Assembly: GCF_900177795.1 (NCBI RefSeq)
Contig: NZ_FXWJ01000001.1
Location: 124,001-188,000 of the forward strand
DNA: 64,000 bases
Reading direction: 5' to 3'
Source of the DNA: Plantibacter elymi (nom. nud.)
GTDB taxonomy: Bacteria > Actinomycetota > Actinomycetes > Actinomycetales > Microbacteriaceae
Shown here: positions 8,744 to 16,961 of the stretch, piece after piece
Numbering within the stretch: position 1 is the stretch's first letter
Layout: each line of letters opens with the position of its first letter
The notes under the pieces: generated by a model
Told to the model about the DNA's origin: nothing
Database searches by the model: none
Seen by the model: the letters and a program-made list of their open reading frames with translations, nothing else
Made by a program: the position numbers and the translations under genes

Positions 8744-8758
8744 GATGGTCCATCATGC
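8740..8758. promoter_or_regulatory. 19-base perfect palindrome over a start codon
   Basis: GCATGATGG-T-CCATCATGC is a perfect nine-base inverted repeat around one base. It includes the ATG of the dehydrogenase (8741-8743). The TGGTCCA core resembles operators of GntR-type repressors, but no regulator gene is adjacent. A repressor bound here would block initiation or elongation. Confidence 0.5.
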
Positions 8759-8781
8759 CCTGCGACGCCCTGCGCCCGGAC

Positions 8782-10098
8782 TCAGTCGTTGATGGCGGCG
8801 TTGGCCGCCTCCTGCGCCTTCTTGAGGCCGTCCGCGACGGGCGTCGTACCGGCGAAGATCTCCTTGAAGATCGGGTCGTAGGCGGCGAGCCCCTTCGCGT
8901 AGCCGGCACCCGTCGGGGGCGCGATGGTCTTCGCGTCGTCGGCGATCACGTCGAAGAAGGGCTGCACGTCGACGTCCTGGCCCTTCCAGTAGTCGAAGTA
9001 CTGCTTCTGAGCCGCGGTCACGGCCGGGACCGCCGAGCCGGACGCACCGACGGGTGCGTTGCCCTCGGTGCTGCCCAGCCAGGCGAGCACCTTCTTCACC
9101 TGGTCGGGGTGCTTCGTGGCTGCGTTGCCCGCTGCGGCGATCCCGTTCGTGACGCTGACCTTGCCCGCAGGGCCGGCCGGGAGCTCGGCGACACCCCAGC
9201 GGAAGTCGGCGCCGTCGTGGACGGCCTTCAGGCTGTAGAGCCCCGACTGGAACATCGCGACCTTGCCCTGGAGGAAGGCGTCGCGGGCGAAGTCGCCGTC
9301 GGCGTTCGTGGAGGCTGCCGGCGGCGCGACCTTGGCGCCGTTGATCGCATTCACGAGGTAGCTCACGGACTCGCTCGTCTTCGGGTCGTTGAACGCGAAG
9401 TCGTCGCCGTCCTGGTACTTCCCGCCGTTCGAGCCGATGAACGGCAGGAGCACGGCCTGCAGGTCGTATCCGAGGCCGGTGCCGTAGGTGGCGGGCGCCG
9501 CGGGGTTGAAGCCGGGCTGGTCGGCCGAGACCCCGGCCGCGTCCTTCGTCAGCTTCTTCGCAAGAGGCAGGAACGTGTCCTTCGCCGCGTCGGGCGACCA
9601 GGTCGCCTCCTCGAGCTCGGCGGGCTTCACGCCGGCCGCATCGAGGAGGTCGGCGTTGTAGTAGACCGCGATGCCGGCGTCGGACAGTTGCGGGACGGCC
9701 CAGAGCTTGTCGTTCCTCGTGAACTGGCTGACCACGCTCGGCGCCCAGTCCTTCGAGGCGTCCTTGCCGAGCGTCTGCCCGACGTCGAGGACGCTGCCGC
9801 TGTCCGCGTACCCGGCGAGATAGGAGTTGTTCAACCAGAAGACGTCGGGAGCGGTGTCCGCCGCGACGTCGGTGCGGAGCTTCGTCCAGTAGTCCGCCCA
9901 TTCGACGACGTCGACGCGGACGCGGATGTCGGGGTTCTCGCGCTCGAAGGCGGCGAACGAGGTCTCGTAGGCGTCGGCGACGGCGGAATCCCAGACCCGC
10001 ACCGTGACCGTCGTGCGCTCCGTGGATCCGGCGGCGCAACCGCTCAGCATCAGGGCGGAGGCGGCCGCGATCGCGAGGGCGGCGTGTCGCTTGAGCAT
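8782..10098 (-). CDS. Family 1 extracellular sugar-binding lipoprotein, orphan
   Basis: A 438-residue binding protein with signal peptide MLKRHAALAIAAASALMLSGC and lipobox LSGC. The mature N-terminus VTVRVWDSAVADAYETSFAAFE and the later KVAMFQSGLYSLKAV segment are typical of family 1 (MalE/UgpB-like) sugar binders. GAAGGA precedes the ATG by about five bases. No sugar permease or ATPase gene lies nearby, so it must either use a transporter encoded elsewhere or have lost its partners. The adjacent hydroxyacid dehydrogenase may belong to the same pathway. Confidence 0.9.
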   Translation of the reverse strand: MLKRHAALAIAAASALMLSGCAAGSTERTTVTVRVWDSAVADAYETSFAAFERENPDIRVRVDVVEWADYWTKLRTDVAADTAPDVFWLNNSYLAGYADSGSVLDVGQTLGKDASKDWAPSVVSQFTRNDKLWAVPQLSDAGIAVYYNADLLDAAGVKPAELEEATWSPDAAKDTFLPLAKKLTKDAAGVSADQPGFNPAAPATYGTGLGYDLQAVLLPFIGSNGGKYQDGDDFAFNDPKTSESVSYLVNAINGAKVAPPAASTNADGDFARDAFLQGKVAMFQSGLYSLKAVHDGADFRWGVAELPAGPAGKVSVTNGIAAAGNAATKHPDQVKKVLAWLGSTEGNAPVGASGSAVPAVTAAQKQYFDYWKGQDVDVQPFFDVIADDAKTIAPPTGAGYAKGLAAYDPIFKEIFAGTTPVADGLKKAQEAANAAIND

Positions 10099-10149
10099 GA
10101 GAATCCTTCGTTCCGTGAACCTCAGGGAGGCTAGCAGTTCAGTCTGAAC

Positions 10150-10216
10150 GCCCGCGAGCTGTCAGAAACGGTCAGTGTGACGCCGTCTGACTGTGCGTTT
10201 GTGACAGTTCGCGGGC
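10150..10216 (-). terminator. Long-stem hairpin after the CCA-adding enzyme gene
   Basis: Arms at 10150-10170 and 10196-10216 are 21 bases long and match at 19 positions; an inner GTCAG/CTGAC pair extends the fold. It starts 11 bases after the stop codon of the nucleotidyltransferase gene. No T-tract follows, as is common in this genome. Confidence 0.75.
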
Positions 10217-10227
10217 AGGTGGGGCTG

Positions 10228-11679
10228 TCACCGGGAGGACCACCAGTCGAGGAGGCGGCGGGTGGCCTCCTCCTCGCCGAGCGGGCCCTCGTCGAGGCGC
10301 AACTCCAGCAGCCAGCGGTACGCCTCGCCGACCTCGCGACCGGGTGCGATGCCCAACACCTCCTGGATACGGTTGCCGTCGAGGTCGGGCCGGACGGACT
10401 CGAGCTCCTCCTGCTCTTGGAGCTCGACGATGCGCTGCTCGAGGTCGTCGTAGGCGAAACCGAGGCGGTCGGCCTTGCGCCGGTTGCGGGTCGTGACATC
10501 GGCGCGGACGAGCATGTGCAGCCGCTCGAGCAACGGACCGGCATCGCGGACGTAGCGCCGCACCGCGGAGTCTGCCCACACGCCCTCGGAGTACCCGAAG
10601 AACCGCATGTGCAGTTCGACGAGTCGCGCGACGCTCTTGATCGTGTCGCCGTCGTAGCGGAGTGCGGTGAGGCGCTTCTTCGCCAGTTTCGCACCCACGA
10701 GGTCGTGGTGGTAGAAGGTGACGGCCGCGCCGGGGCCGGTCTTCTTCGTCGCCGGCTTGCCGATGTCGTGGAGGAGCGCGGCCCAACGCAGGACGAGGTC
10801 GGGCGCCTCGCCGGGGTGCCGCGAGTGCTCGTAACCGATCGCCTGCTCGAGCACGGTGAGCGAGTGCTGGTAGACGTCCTTGTGGTGGTGGTGCTCGTCG
10901 GGCTCCAGCCGGAGGGCGGGCAGCTCGGGCAGCACGAGGTCGGCGATGCCGGTGTCGACGAGCAGCTCGAGGCCCGCGCGCGGGTGGTCGGTCGCGAGCA
11001 GCTTGCCGAGCTCGGCCTGGATGCGCTCGGGGCTCACGATGGAGATGGTCTCGCGACGCACCTCCATCGCCTCGATCACGTCGTCGGTGGGCCGGAAGCC
11101 GAGCTGCGAGGCGAACCGCGCGGCCCGGAGCATGCGCAGCGGGTCGTCGCCGAAGGAGACCTCGGGCGAGCTCGGCGTCCGCAGCAGGTGGGCGACGAGG
11201 TCCTCGACGCCGCCGGACGGGTCGACGAGGGTGATCTCGGGGATGCGGAGCGCCATCGAGTTGACCGTGAAGTCGCGCCGCCGCAGGTCGTCTTCGAGGG
11301 TGTCGCCGAAAGCGACGACCGGCTTGCGGGTCACGCCGTCGTAGGCGTCGGCGCGGTAGGTGGTGATCTCGACCGTGTCGGCGTGCTCGACACCGTCGTC
11401 GTCGGTGACGGTGACCTTCGCGCCGATCGTCCCGAAGTCGCGGCCGACGTCCCACCAGGCGCTCGCCATCGGCTTGAGGACCGCGAGGATCTGATCGGGC
11501 GAGGCGTTCGACGTGAAGTCGAGGTCGCTCACCGTGCGACCGAGCATCGCATCGCGAACCGGTCCGCCGACGAGGGCCAGTTCGTACCCGGCTTCGGCGA
11601 ACGCCGACGCCACCCGAGCGACCACGGGCGACGAGGCCAGGTCCTGCAGGCGCACCAAGGATTCCGCCACGCTCACCAT
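10228..11679 (-). CDS. cca: CCA tRNA nucleotidyltransferase
   Basis: A 483-residue enzyme that adds or repairs the 3' CCA end of tRNA. The class II nucleotidyltransferase head has ALVGGPVRDAMLGR and the catalytic DLDFTSNA (two Asp); next come RRRDFTVNSMAL and RMLRAARFASQLGF of the neck, and a C-terminal HD-type domain with HHHHKDVYQHS and ALLHDIGKP. Length and order are normal for actinobacteria. The ATG at 11679 is preceded by TACGAT and seven bases, so the message is probably leaderless. It is transcribed alone and closed by the hairpin at 10150-10216. Confidence 0.96.
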   Translation of the reverse strand: MVSVAESLVRLQDLASSPVVARVASAFAEAGYELALVGGPVRDAMLGRTVSDLDFTSNASPDQILAVLKPMASAWWDVGRDFGTIGAKVTVTDDDGVEHADTVEITTYRADAYDGVTRKPVVAFGDTLEDDLRRRDFTVNSMALRIPEITLVDPSGGVEDLVAHLLRTPSSPEVSFGDDPLRMLRAARFASQLGFRPTDDVIEAMEVRRETISIVSPERIQAELGKLLATDHPRAGLELLVDTGIADLVLPELPALRLEPDEHHHHKDVYQHSLTVLEQAIGYEHSRHPGEAPDLVLRWAALLHDIGKPATKKTGPGAAVTFYHHDLVGAKLAKKRLTALRYDGDTIKSVARLVELHMRFFGYSEGVWADSAVRRYVRDAGPLLERLHMLVRADVTTRNRRKADRLGFAYDDLEQRIVELQEQEELESVRPDLDGNRIQEVLGIAPGREVGEAYRWLLELRLDEGPLGEEEATRRLLDWWSSR

Positions 11680-11686
11680 GGGGTCA

Positions 11687-11692
11687 ATCGTA
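11687..11692 (-). promoter_or_regulatory. -10 hexamer TACGAT, leaderless cca transcript
   Basis: TACGAT, then seven bases (TGACCCC), then ATG at 11679. The start codon would be the first codon of the mRNA. Confidence 0.5.
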
Positions 11693-11752
11693 CCCGGACG
11701 CCGCCTGCGACCCCGTCGCCGTCAAGCCGCGAGCGCTCCTGGGCGACGGCCG

Positions 11753-11758
11753 TACAAT
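11753..11758 (+). promoter_or_regulatory. Possible -10 hexamer TACAAT for the Stealth gene
   Basis: TACAAT fits a -10 box and lies about 170 bases before the GTG at 11925, but only 40 bases before a possible ATC start at 11799 that has AGAGG eight bases upstream. No clear -35 box is seen. Confidence 0.35.
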
Positions 11759-11924
11759 AACGAGGAACCCACTCCCCAGCAGACCAGAGGCGGACACGAT
11801 CACGAACGAACTCGACGACCAGCGGCCAACCGTCGGCACTCAGGCACCGACGGCCTTCACCAGTACCGCGAAGGACCCGATTCCGCCGGAACTCCCGTTC
11901 ACCACCGCCCCTGAGCTCGTCCTC

Positions 11925-13508
11925 GTGACCGGTGGCTCCCGATCGCAGCGCTTCGACCGCCCCGACGTGGTGCAGCGCAAGGGCGTCTACACCCTCATCA
12001 ACGGTCACCTGACCCCACAGCAGTCGATGGTGGAGGACCTCCTCGCCGTCGCCGACGTGCTCGACGCGGCCGAGATCGAGTACCTCCTCATCCGGGGCGA
12101 GCACGACCGCCCCGTCATCGTCGTCGACCGCTCCCTGCGCAAGCGCCTGCAGACCGCCCTCGCGGAGGCGTTCGCCGACGAGCCCTTCTACAGCGTGCCG
12201 CTCAAAGCGCGAATGTCGACGGTGAAGCCGGCCGGCGATCCGCACCTCCTCTCCGACGGCCTGCTCACCGGCGCCCGCAAGGCCGAGGTGTTCCGGCTGT
12301 ACCGGCCGCGCATCGAACCGCTCGGCCGCCTCCGCTACGGCATGGAGACCGCCCTGCAGCTCGAACTCTGGCGCTTCGGCGACGAGGAGATCACCGCTCC
12401 CGTGGAGAACGTCCTCATGCGGACGTACATGCCGCGGACGGAGGCCGTCGAGACGACCGTCGAACGCTACGGACGCAGCTGGCGGACCCTCGAGCACATG
12501 TTCGGCGCACTCGCGAGCGACGTCACCTTCGACATCGACCTCGTCTTCTCGTGGGTGGACGGCTCCTCCGAGGAGTTCCAGCGCGCCCGCGCCAAGCGGA
12601 TGCAGAGCTACGTCGTCGGCGACGGCGACGACTCCGACGCCCGCTTCCGCCAGATCAACGAGCTCAAGTACGCCCTCCGCAGCGTGCACACCTTCGCCCC
12701 CTGGGTCCGACGCATCTTCATCGCGACCGACTCCCCCGCGCCCGAATGGCTGGTGGAGCACCCGAAGGTCACCATCGTGCGCAGCGAGGAGTTCTTCGGC
12801 GACCTCGACGCCCTGCCGACGCACAACTCCATGGCCGTCGAGAGCCAGCTCCACCGCATCGAGGGGCTGTCGGAGCACTTCCTCTACTCCAACGACGACA
12901 TGTTCCTCGGCCGACCGATCAGTCCCGAACTGTTCTTCTCACCGGGCGGCATCAGCAAGTTCGTGGAGGCGACCACCCGCATCGGTCTCGGGGCGAACGA
13001 CCCCTCGCGCAGCGGCTTCGAGAACGCGGCCCGGGTGAACCGTCGGCTCCTGCACGAGCGCTTCGGACGCGTCACCACCCGTCACCTCGAGCACTGCGCC
13101 GCGCCCCTCCGCCGGAGCATCATGGCGGAGATGGAGCAGGAGTTCGCCGAGGAGTTCCGCGCGACCTCCCACAGCGCCTTCCGTGCGGCCGACAACATCT
13201 CGGTGACGAACTCGTTCTACCACTACTACGGCCTCATGACGGGTCGCGCGGTGCAGCAGACCCAGGCGAAGGTCCGCTACATCGAGACGACGCTCAAGCA
13301 GTCGCTCGGGCAGATGGAACGACTCCTCAAGCGACGCGACCAGGACATGTTCTGCCTGAACGACGGCAGCCGGCCGGAGATCTCGGTGGAGCAGCGCACC
13401 ACCGCCGTGATCGACTTCCTCGAGCGGTACTTCCCGTTCCCGGCGCCGTGGGAGCGCGAGGCAGCCGTGCCGAGCGCGCTCGAGATCGAGCCCGCCAAGC
13501 TCAGCTGA
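11925..13508 (+). CDS. Stealth-family sugar-phosphate transferase
   Basis: A protein of at least 527 residues with the conserved Stealth regions: IDLVFSWVDGSSEEF near residue 205 (CR1), RQINELKYALRSVHTFAPWV (CR2), LYSNDDMFLGRPI (CR3) and a late region around NSFYHYYGLMTG and CLNDGSRP (CR4). Family members move hexose-1-phosphate onto a growing surface polysaccharide, as in capsule synthesis. No other polysaccharide gene is adjacent, which is unusual. The GTG start has no ribosome site. The frame stays open upstream past 11799, where ATC stands eight bases after AGAGG, so the true start may be further upstream and non-standard. Confidence 0.87.
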   Translation: MTGGSRSQRFDRPDVVQRKGVYTLINGHLTPQQSMVEDLLAVADVLDAAEIEYLLIRGEHDRPVIVVDRSLRKRLQTALAEAFADEPFYSVPLKARMSTVKPAGDPHLLSDGLLTGARKAEVFRLYRPRIEPLGRLRYGMETALQLELWRFGDEEITAPVENVLMRTYMPRTEAVETTVERYGRSWRTLEHMFGALASDVTFDIDLVFSWVDGSSEEFQRARAKRMQSYVVGDGDDSDARFRQINELKYALRSVHTFAPWVRRIFIATDSPAPEWLVEHPKVTIVRSEEFFGDLDALPTHNSMAVESQLHRIEGLSEHFLYSNDDMFLGRPISPELFFSPGGISKFVEATTRIGLGANDPSRSGFENAARVNRRLLHERFGRVTTRHLEHCAAPLRRSIMAEMEQEFAEEFRATSHSAFRAADNISVTNSFYHYYGLMTGRAVQQTQAKVRYIETTLKQSLGQMERLLKRRDQDMFCLNDGSRPEISVEQRTTAVIDFLERYFPFPAPWEREAAVPSALEIEPAKLS

Positions 13509-13510
13509 CC

Positions 13511-13745
13511 GCCCTTCGACAGGCTCAGGGACCGGGATTGGTCACTGAGCCGAACCAGGTCACTGAGCTTGTCGAAGTGCCGCCCTTCGACAGGCTCAGG
13601 GACCGAGACGGTCGCCACCCTTCGACAGGCTCAGGGACCGAGACGGTCGCCGCCCTTCGACAGGCTCAGGGATCGGGATGGGTGCTCAGGGACCGAGAGG
13701 GCGCTTAGGGAACGGACGCGCGCTCAGGGACCGGGAGGGCGCTCA
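13511..13745. repeat. Dispersed repeat cluster 3, 35-base tandem units
   Basis: Four copies of CCCTTCGACAGGCTCAGGG start at 13512, 13583, 13618 and 13653; the last three keep a strict 35-base period with GACCGAGACGGTCGC between them. One inverted, diverged copy lies near 13562. Beyond 13680 the units shorten to CTCAGGGACCG-like pieces. The last piece supplies the TGA stop of the convergent reductase gene at 13743-13745, so the array has eroded into coding sequence or recruited the stop. There are no unique spacers as in CRISPR. Confidence 0.85.
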
Positions 13746-14822
13746 GGGGACGATGCGCTCTGCGCGGAGGCGGTCGAAGATCGCGGTGAAGGCGTCCAGC
13801 GTCCGCCGGTAGCCGGTGAAGCCGGCGAGTCGGCTCTTGCTCATGTCGGTGACGACCTCGATGTCCCGGCCGAGGTCACCGTCGGTGTGCCACCACGACG
13901 CCACGCGGGAGAGGTCGGCCTCGACGAGACCGTGTTCGGCCACCATCTCGGCCCAGGTGCCCTCGACACCCGACATCTGCTGCTCGAGCGGACGCGGCGC
14001 AGTGTCGAAGCCCTCCGGCTCGACGCCGAGGTGCGCCGCCAGTCGCGGCCACATCCAGCGCCAGCGGAAGACGTCGCCGTTGACGATGTTGAACGCCTCG
14101 TCAGCACCGGCCGGTGAGGTCGCCGCCCAGAGCATCTGCTCGGCGAGGAGTCCGGCGTCGGTCATATCGGTGAGGCCGTTCCACTGGGTCTCTGAACCGG
14201 GGAACACGAACGGTCGGTCGAGCCGCTTGCAGAGCGCCGCCTGCACCGCGAGCGTGGACGCCATGTTCATCGCGTTGCCCACCGCATGTCCGATCACGGT
14301 GTGGGAGCGGTGCACCGACCAGGTGAACCCCGCTCGCGCAGCCGCGGCGAAGAGCTCGTCCTCCTGCTCGTAGTAGAAGTTGGGCGTGTCGAGTCGGTCC
14401 TCGTCCTCGTGGAACGGGGTGTCGGGCATCTCGCCCGCCGCATAGGCCTCGAACGGGCCGAGGTAGTGCTTCAGACCGGTGACCAGGGCGACGTGCTGGA
14501 CGGGCTCGGCGGCGAGGGCGGCCAGCAGGTCGCGGACCATGCCGCCGTTGACCCGGATGTTCTCGGCCTCGGTGTCCTGACGCGACCAGGCGGTGAAGAA
14601 CACGTGGGTGACGCCGGTGCCGCCGAGGGCGCGCGCGAGGTCGTCCTCGTCCCGGAGGTCGGCTGCGACGTGCTCGACCTGCGGGTGGGCCGCCGGCGCG
14701 CGGCGAGCAAGGGCGAGGATCCGCCAGCCGCCATCCTCGAGGAGCTGCGACACGATCGCGGAACCGGTGATGCCGCTGGCGCCGACGACGAGTGCGGTGC
14801 GGGGTGCTTCTGGGGAGGTCAT
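13743..14822 (-). CDS. NAD-dependent reductase/epimerase, PRISE-like
   Basis: A 359-residue short-chain dehydrogenase of the extended type. It opens with ALVVGASGITGSAIVSQL, the nucleotide-binding glycine motif, and carries THVFFTAWSRQDTEAENI and VTGLKHYLGPFEAY, features of the progesterone 5-beta-reductase/iridoid-synthase-like group. The substrate is probably an enone or another activated alkene, but this is inference. I chose the ATG at 14822 because TATCGT lies six bases upstream, giving a leaderless start; a longer frame to 14846 has no support. Its stop codon lies in repeat cluster 3. Confidence 0.88.
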   Translation of the reverse strand: MTSPEAPRTALVVGASGITGSAIVSQLLEDGGWRILALARRAPAAHPQVEHVAADLRDEDDLARALGGTGVTHVFFTAWSRQDTEAENIRVNGGMVRDLLAALAAEPVQHVALVTGLKHYLGPFEAYAAGEMPDTPFHEDEDRLDTPNFYYEQEDELFAAAARAGFTWSVHRSHTVIGHAVGNAMNMASTLAVQAALCKRLDRPFVFPGSETQWNGLTDMTDAGLLAEQMLWAATSPAGADEAFNIVNGDVFRWRWMWPRLAAHLGVEPEGFDTAPRPLEQQMSGVEGTWAEMVAEHGLVEADLSRVASWWHTDGDLGRDIEVVTDMSKSRLAGFTGYRRTLDAFTAIFDRLRAERIVP

Positions 14823-14828
14823 CCGTCC

Positions 14829-14834
14829 ACGATA
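14829..14834 (-). promoter_or_regulatory. -10 hexamer TATCGT, leaderless
   Basis: TATCGT, then GGACGG, then the ATG at 14822. It decides the start of the PRISE-like reductase. Confidence 0.45.
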
Positions 14835-14902
14835 GGCGCGTCGCACCGGGGAGGCTCCCGGAACGGCGGACCCACCGGGCTGCGGTACTCTGCCGGGCTG
14901 CG

Positions 14903-14984
14903 GCCCTTCGACAGGCTCAGGGACCGGATTGGAGCTCAGGGACCGGAGCGGAGCTCAGGGACCGGAGGAGAGCTCAGGGACCGG
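14903..14984. repeat. Dispersed repeat cluster 4, 19-base tandem units
   Basis: One full core CCCTTCGACAGGCTCAGGG at 14903 is followed by truncated units CTCAGGGACCGG starting at 14916, 14935, 14954 and 14973, an exact 19-base period. It ends seven bases before the stop of the metallophosphoesterase gene. Confidence 0.8.
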
Positions 14985-14990
14985 TAGTCG

Positions 14991-15929
14991 CTAGACGAGG
15001 ACGCCGATCGGCATCGTCAGCGGCGGCTCCGGCTGCACCGGCACCGTGTCGGAAACGGGCAGCTCGATGCCGTCGCGAGCGAGCAGGCGCGCACTCTCCT
15101 CGGCGTCGATGTAGTGCAACGGCGGGGTCTCACCCAGCGGCACCACCGAGTGCAGGACCGTCTTGCCGTAGACGTGGACGAGGTTGAACGCCCGCGCGCC
15201 GTCGCGACCACGCGTCCCTCCGACGGGCACATTGAGGTCCTGCGTGTAGCACGTGGCCGAAGCGACCGACACCGGGATGCCCGCGAAGGTCGCGGTCGAC
15301 GAGTAGTGCAGGTGCCCGGCGATGATGCTCCGGACGTCGGACCCCTCGAGCACTTCGGCGAGCTTCGCCTGATCGCGCAGCTCGACGCTCACGGCGAGGT
15401 CGAGCACGCTCGGGACGGGCGGGTGGTGCATGGCGAGGATCGTGCCGTGGGGCGCCTTCGTCGAGAGTTCCTCGGCGAGCCAGTCGAGCTGCTCGTCCGA
15501 GACCTCGCCGTGGTGGTGACCGGGCACGCTCGAGTCGAGGGTGACGACGCGGAGGCCGTTGACGTCGTAGACGCGGTCGACCGGGCGGGTGGTCGGCACC
15601 TCACCGAACAGCCCGGCCCGGAACGCCTGGCGGTCGTCGTGGTTGCCCATCACCCAGATGATCTGCGATCCGAGGCGCTCTGCGACCGGCTCGACGATCG
15701 AGCGGATGCGGTCGTACGCGTCGGGTTCGCCCTTGTCGGCGAGATCGCCCGTGAAGACGATCGCTTCGGGCCGACCGCCGGACGCCTCGAACTCGGCGAA
15801 CAGGCGGCGCAGGTGCGTCTCGCTGTCGACGCTGTCGTAGAGGCTCCCCCCGCCGGCGAGGAGGTGCGTGTCGCTCACATGGAGCAGGAAGTGATCGGGC
15901 CTCGGGTACTCGGCCGTGCGAAGACTCAC
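14991..15929 (-). CDS. Metallophosphoesterase (CpdA/Icc-like)
   Basis: A calcineurin-like phosphoesterase of 312 residues if it starts at the GTG giving VSLRTAEYPRPDHFLLH. Metal-binding motifs are in order: HVSDTHL, FTGDLADKG, VMGNHDDR, then MHHPPVP and AGHLHYS. This pattern is that of cyclic-nucleotide phosphodiesterases of the CpdA type, but related enzymes hydrolyse other phosphodiesters. An ATG at 15968 and an upstream start at 16010 are in frame but have no ribosome site; the GTG has only a weak GAGAG. Transcribed alone, leftward, into repeat cluster 4. Confidence 0.88.
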   Translation of the reverse strand: MSLRTAEYPRPDHFLLHVSDTHLLAGGGSLYDSVDSETHLRRLFAEFEASGGRPEAIVFTGDLADKGEPDAYDRIRSIVEPVAERLGSQIIWVMGNHDDRQAFRAGLFGEVPTTRPVDRVYDVNGLRVVTLDSSVPGHHHGEVSDEQLDWLAEELSTKAPHGTILAMHHPPVPSVLDLAVSVELRDQAKLAEVLEGSDVRSIIAGHLHYSSTATFAGIPVSVASATCYTQDLNVPVGGTRGRDGARAFNLVHVYGKTVLHSVVPLGETPPLHYIDAEESARLLARDGIELPVSDTVPVQPEPPLTMPIGVLV

Positions 15930-16093
15930 GTGACAACTCTCGTTCGAGCGATGCTCTCCGAACCGCATCGCAGCTGTTTGACCATCTGACCAGATTCGGT
16001 TGAACGGCAACGGAACGCCACGCTACGACGCGGGAAACTCGTGAGCAAGGTCACGGGCCGACATCCAGGGGACTCACACCTGACGGTGCCGGT

Positions 16094-16166
16094 TCCCTGT
16101 CTCAGGAACGCCTCGGCGTGTCGAGCGCGGGGGACCCGACACGCCGAGACGCTCCTGAGACAGGGA
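16094..16166 (-). terminator. 30-base-stem hairpin closing dipeptide operon 2
   Basis: Arms at 16094-16123 and 16137-16166 match at 28 of 30 positions with a 13-base loop. It begins 16 bases after the stop of the last ATPase gene. It is one of the longest stems in the window. The remaining gap up to 15930 shows no other clear signal. Confidence 0.8.
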
Positions 16167-16181
16167 CGGAGCGGGATCCGT

Positions 16182-16961
16182 CTAGGCGCCGGGGAGGGTG
16201 CCGAGTCCGTCGACGACCGGGATCGCCGCGAGGAGCCGCTGCGTGTAGGCGTCCTGCGGGTCGGACCAGACGCGGTCGACCGGACCGTGTTCGACGATGC
16301 GACCGGCGCTCATGACCGCCACGTCGTCCGCGATGACCCGCACGACGGACAGGTCGTGGCTGATGAAGAGGAGCGCCGCGCCCGTCTCGACCGCGAGCTT
16401 CCGCATGAGCTTCGCCACGCGCGCCTGCAGGGAGGCGTCGAGCGAGGCGATCGGCTCGTCGCCGATGAGCAGCTCCGGACCCGCCGCGATGGCCCGGGCG
16501 ATCGCGATGCGCTGCCGCTGGCCGCCCGAGAACTGGTGCGGGTAGCGGGTGCGGCTGGCGGCGTCGAGCTCGACGTGTTCGAGCAGCTGACCGACGTCCC
16601 AGGCGTCACGGACCGGGTTGACCCGGAGGCCGTCCTCGATCTGGCTCCCGATCGTGCGTCGTGGGTTCAGCGAGGCGTAGGGGTTCTGGAAGACCATCTG
16701 GATCCGCAGCAGTTCCGGTGCGCGCTTCCGGAGACCGAGTTTGCCGATGGGCGTCCCGTTGAACGTGATCGCGCCACCCGAGGTCGGTTCCAGTCCGCAG
16801 ACCGCTCGCGCGAGGGTGGACTTGCCGCAGCCCGACTCCCCCACCAGCCCGAGCACCTGTCGCGGCTCGAGGTCGAAGCTCACGCCGTCGACCGCGTTCA
16901 GCGTGCCGCGACCGGGCAGCTTGTACGTCACGTGGACGTCGTCGAGGTGCAGCAGCGTCAT
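16182..16961 (-). CDS. Dipeptide ABC transporter ATPase, DppF type
   Basis: A 259-residue ATPase with Walker A GESGCGKSTLARA, Q-loop MVFQNPYASLNPR, signature FSGGQRQRIAIARA and Walker B LLIGDEPIASLDAS. The Walker B Pro-Ile replaces the commoner Pro-Thr/Val. It starts at 16961 (MTLLHLDDVHVTYK); its ATG overlaps the stop of the DppD-type gene by four bases, so the two ATPases are coupled. Last gene of operon 2. Confidence 0.93.
   Translation of the reverse strand: MTLLHLDDVHVTYKLPGRGTLNAVDGVSFDLEPRQVLGLVGESGCGKSTLARAVCGLEPTSGGAITFNGTPIGKLGLRKRAPELLRIQMVFQNPYASLNPRRTIGSQIEDGLRVNPVRDAWDVGQLLEHVELDAASRTRYPHQFSGGQRQRIAIARAIAAGPELLIGDEPIASLDASLQARVAKLMRKLAVETGAALLFISHDLSVVRVIADDVAVMSAGRIVEHGPVDRVWSDPQDAYTQRLLAAIPVVDGLGTLPGA

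Noticed and set aside
13583-13745. CRISPR-like regular 35-base repeat
   Set aside because: The units are contiguous with no unique spacers, no cas genes are near, and the core is shared with other dispersed gaps.
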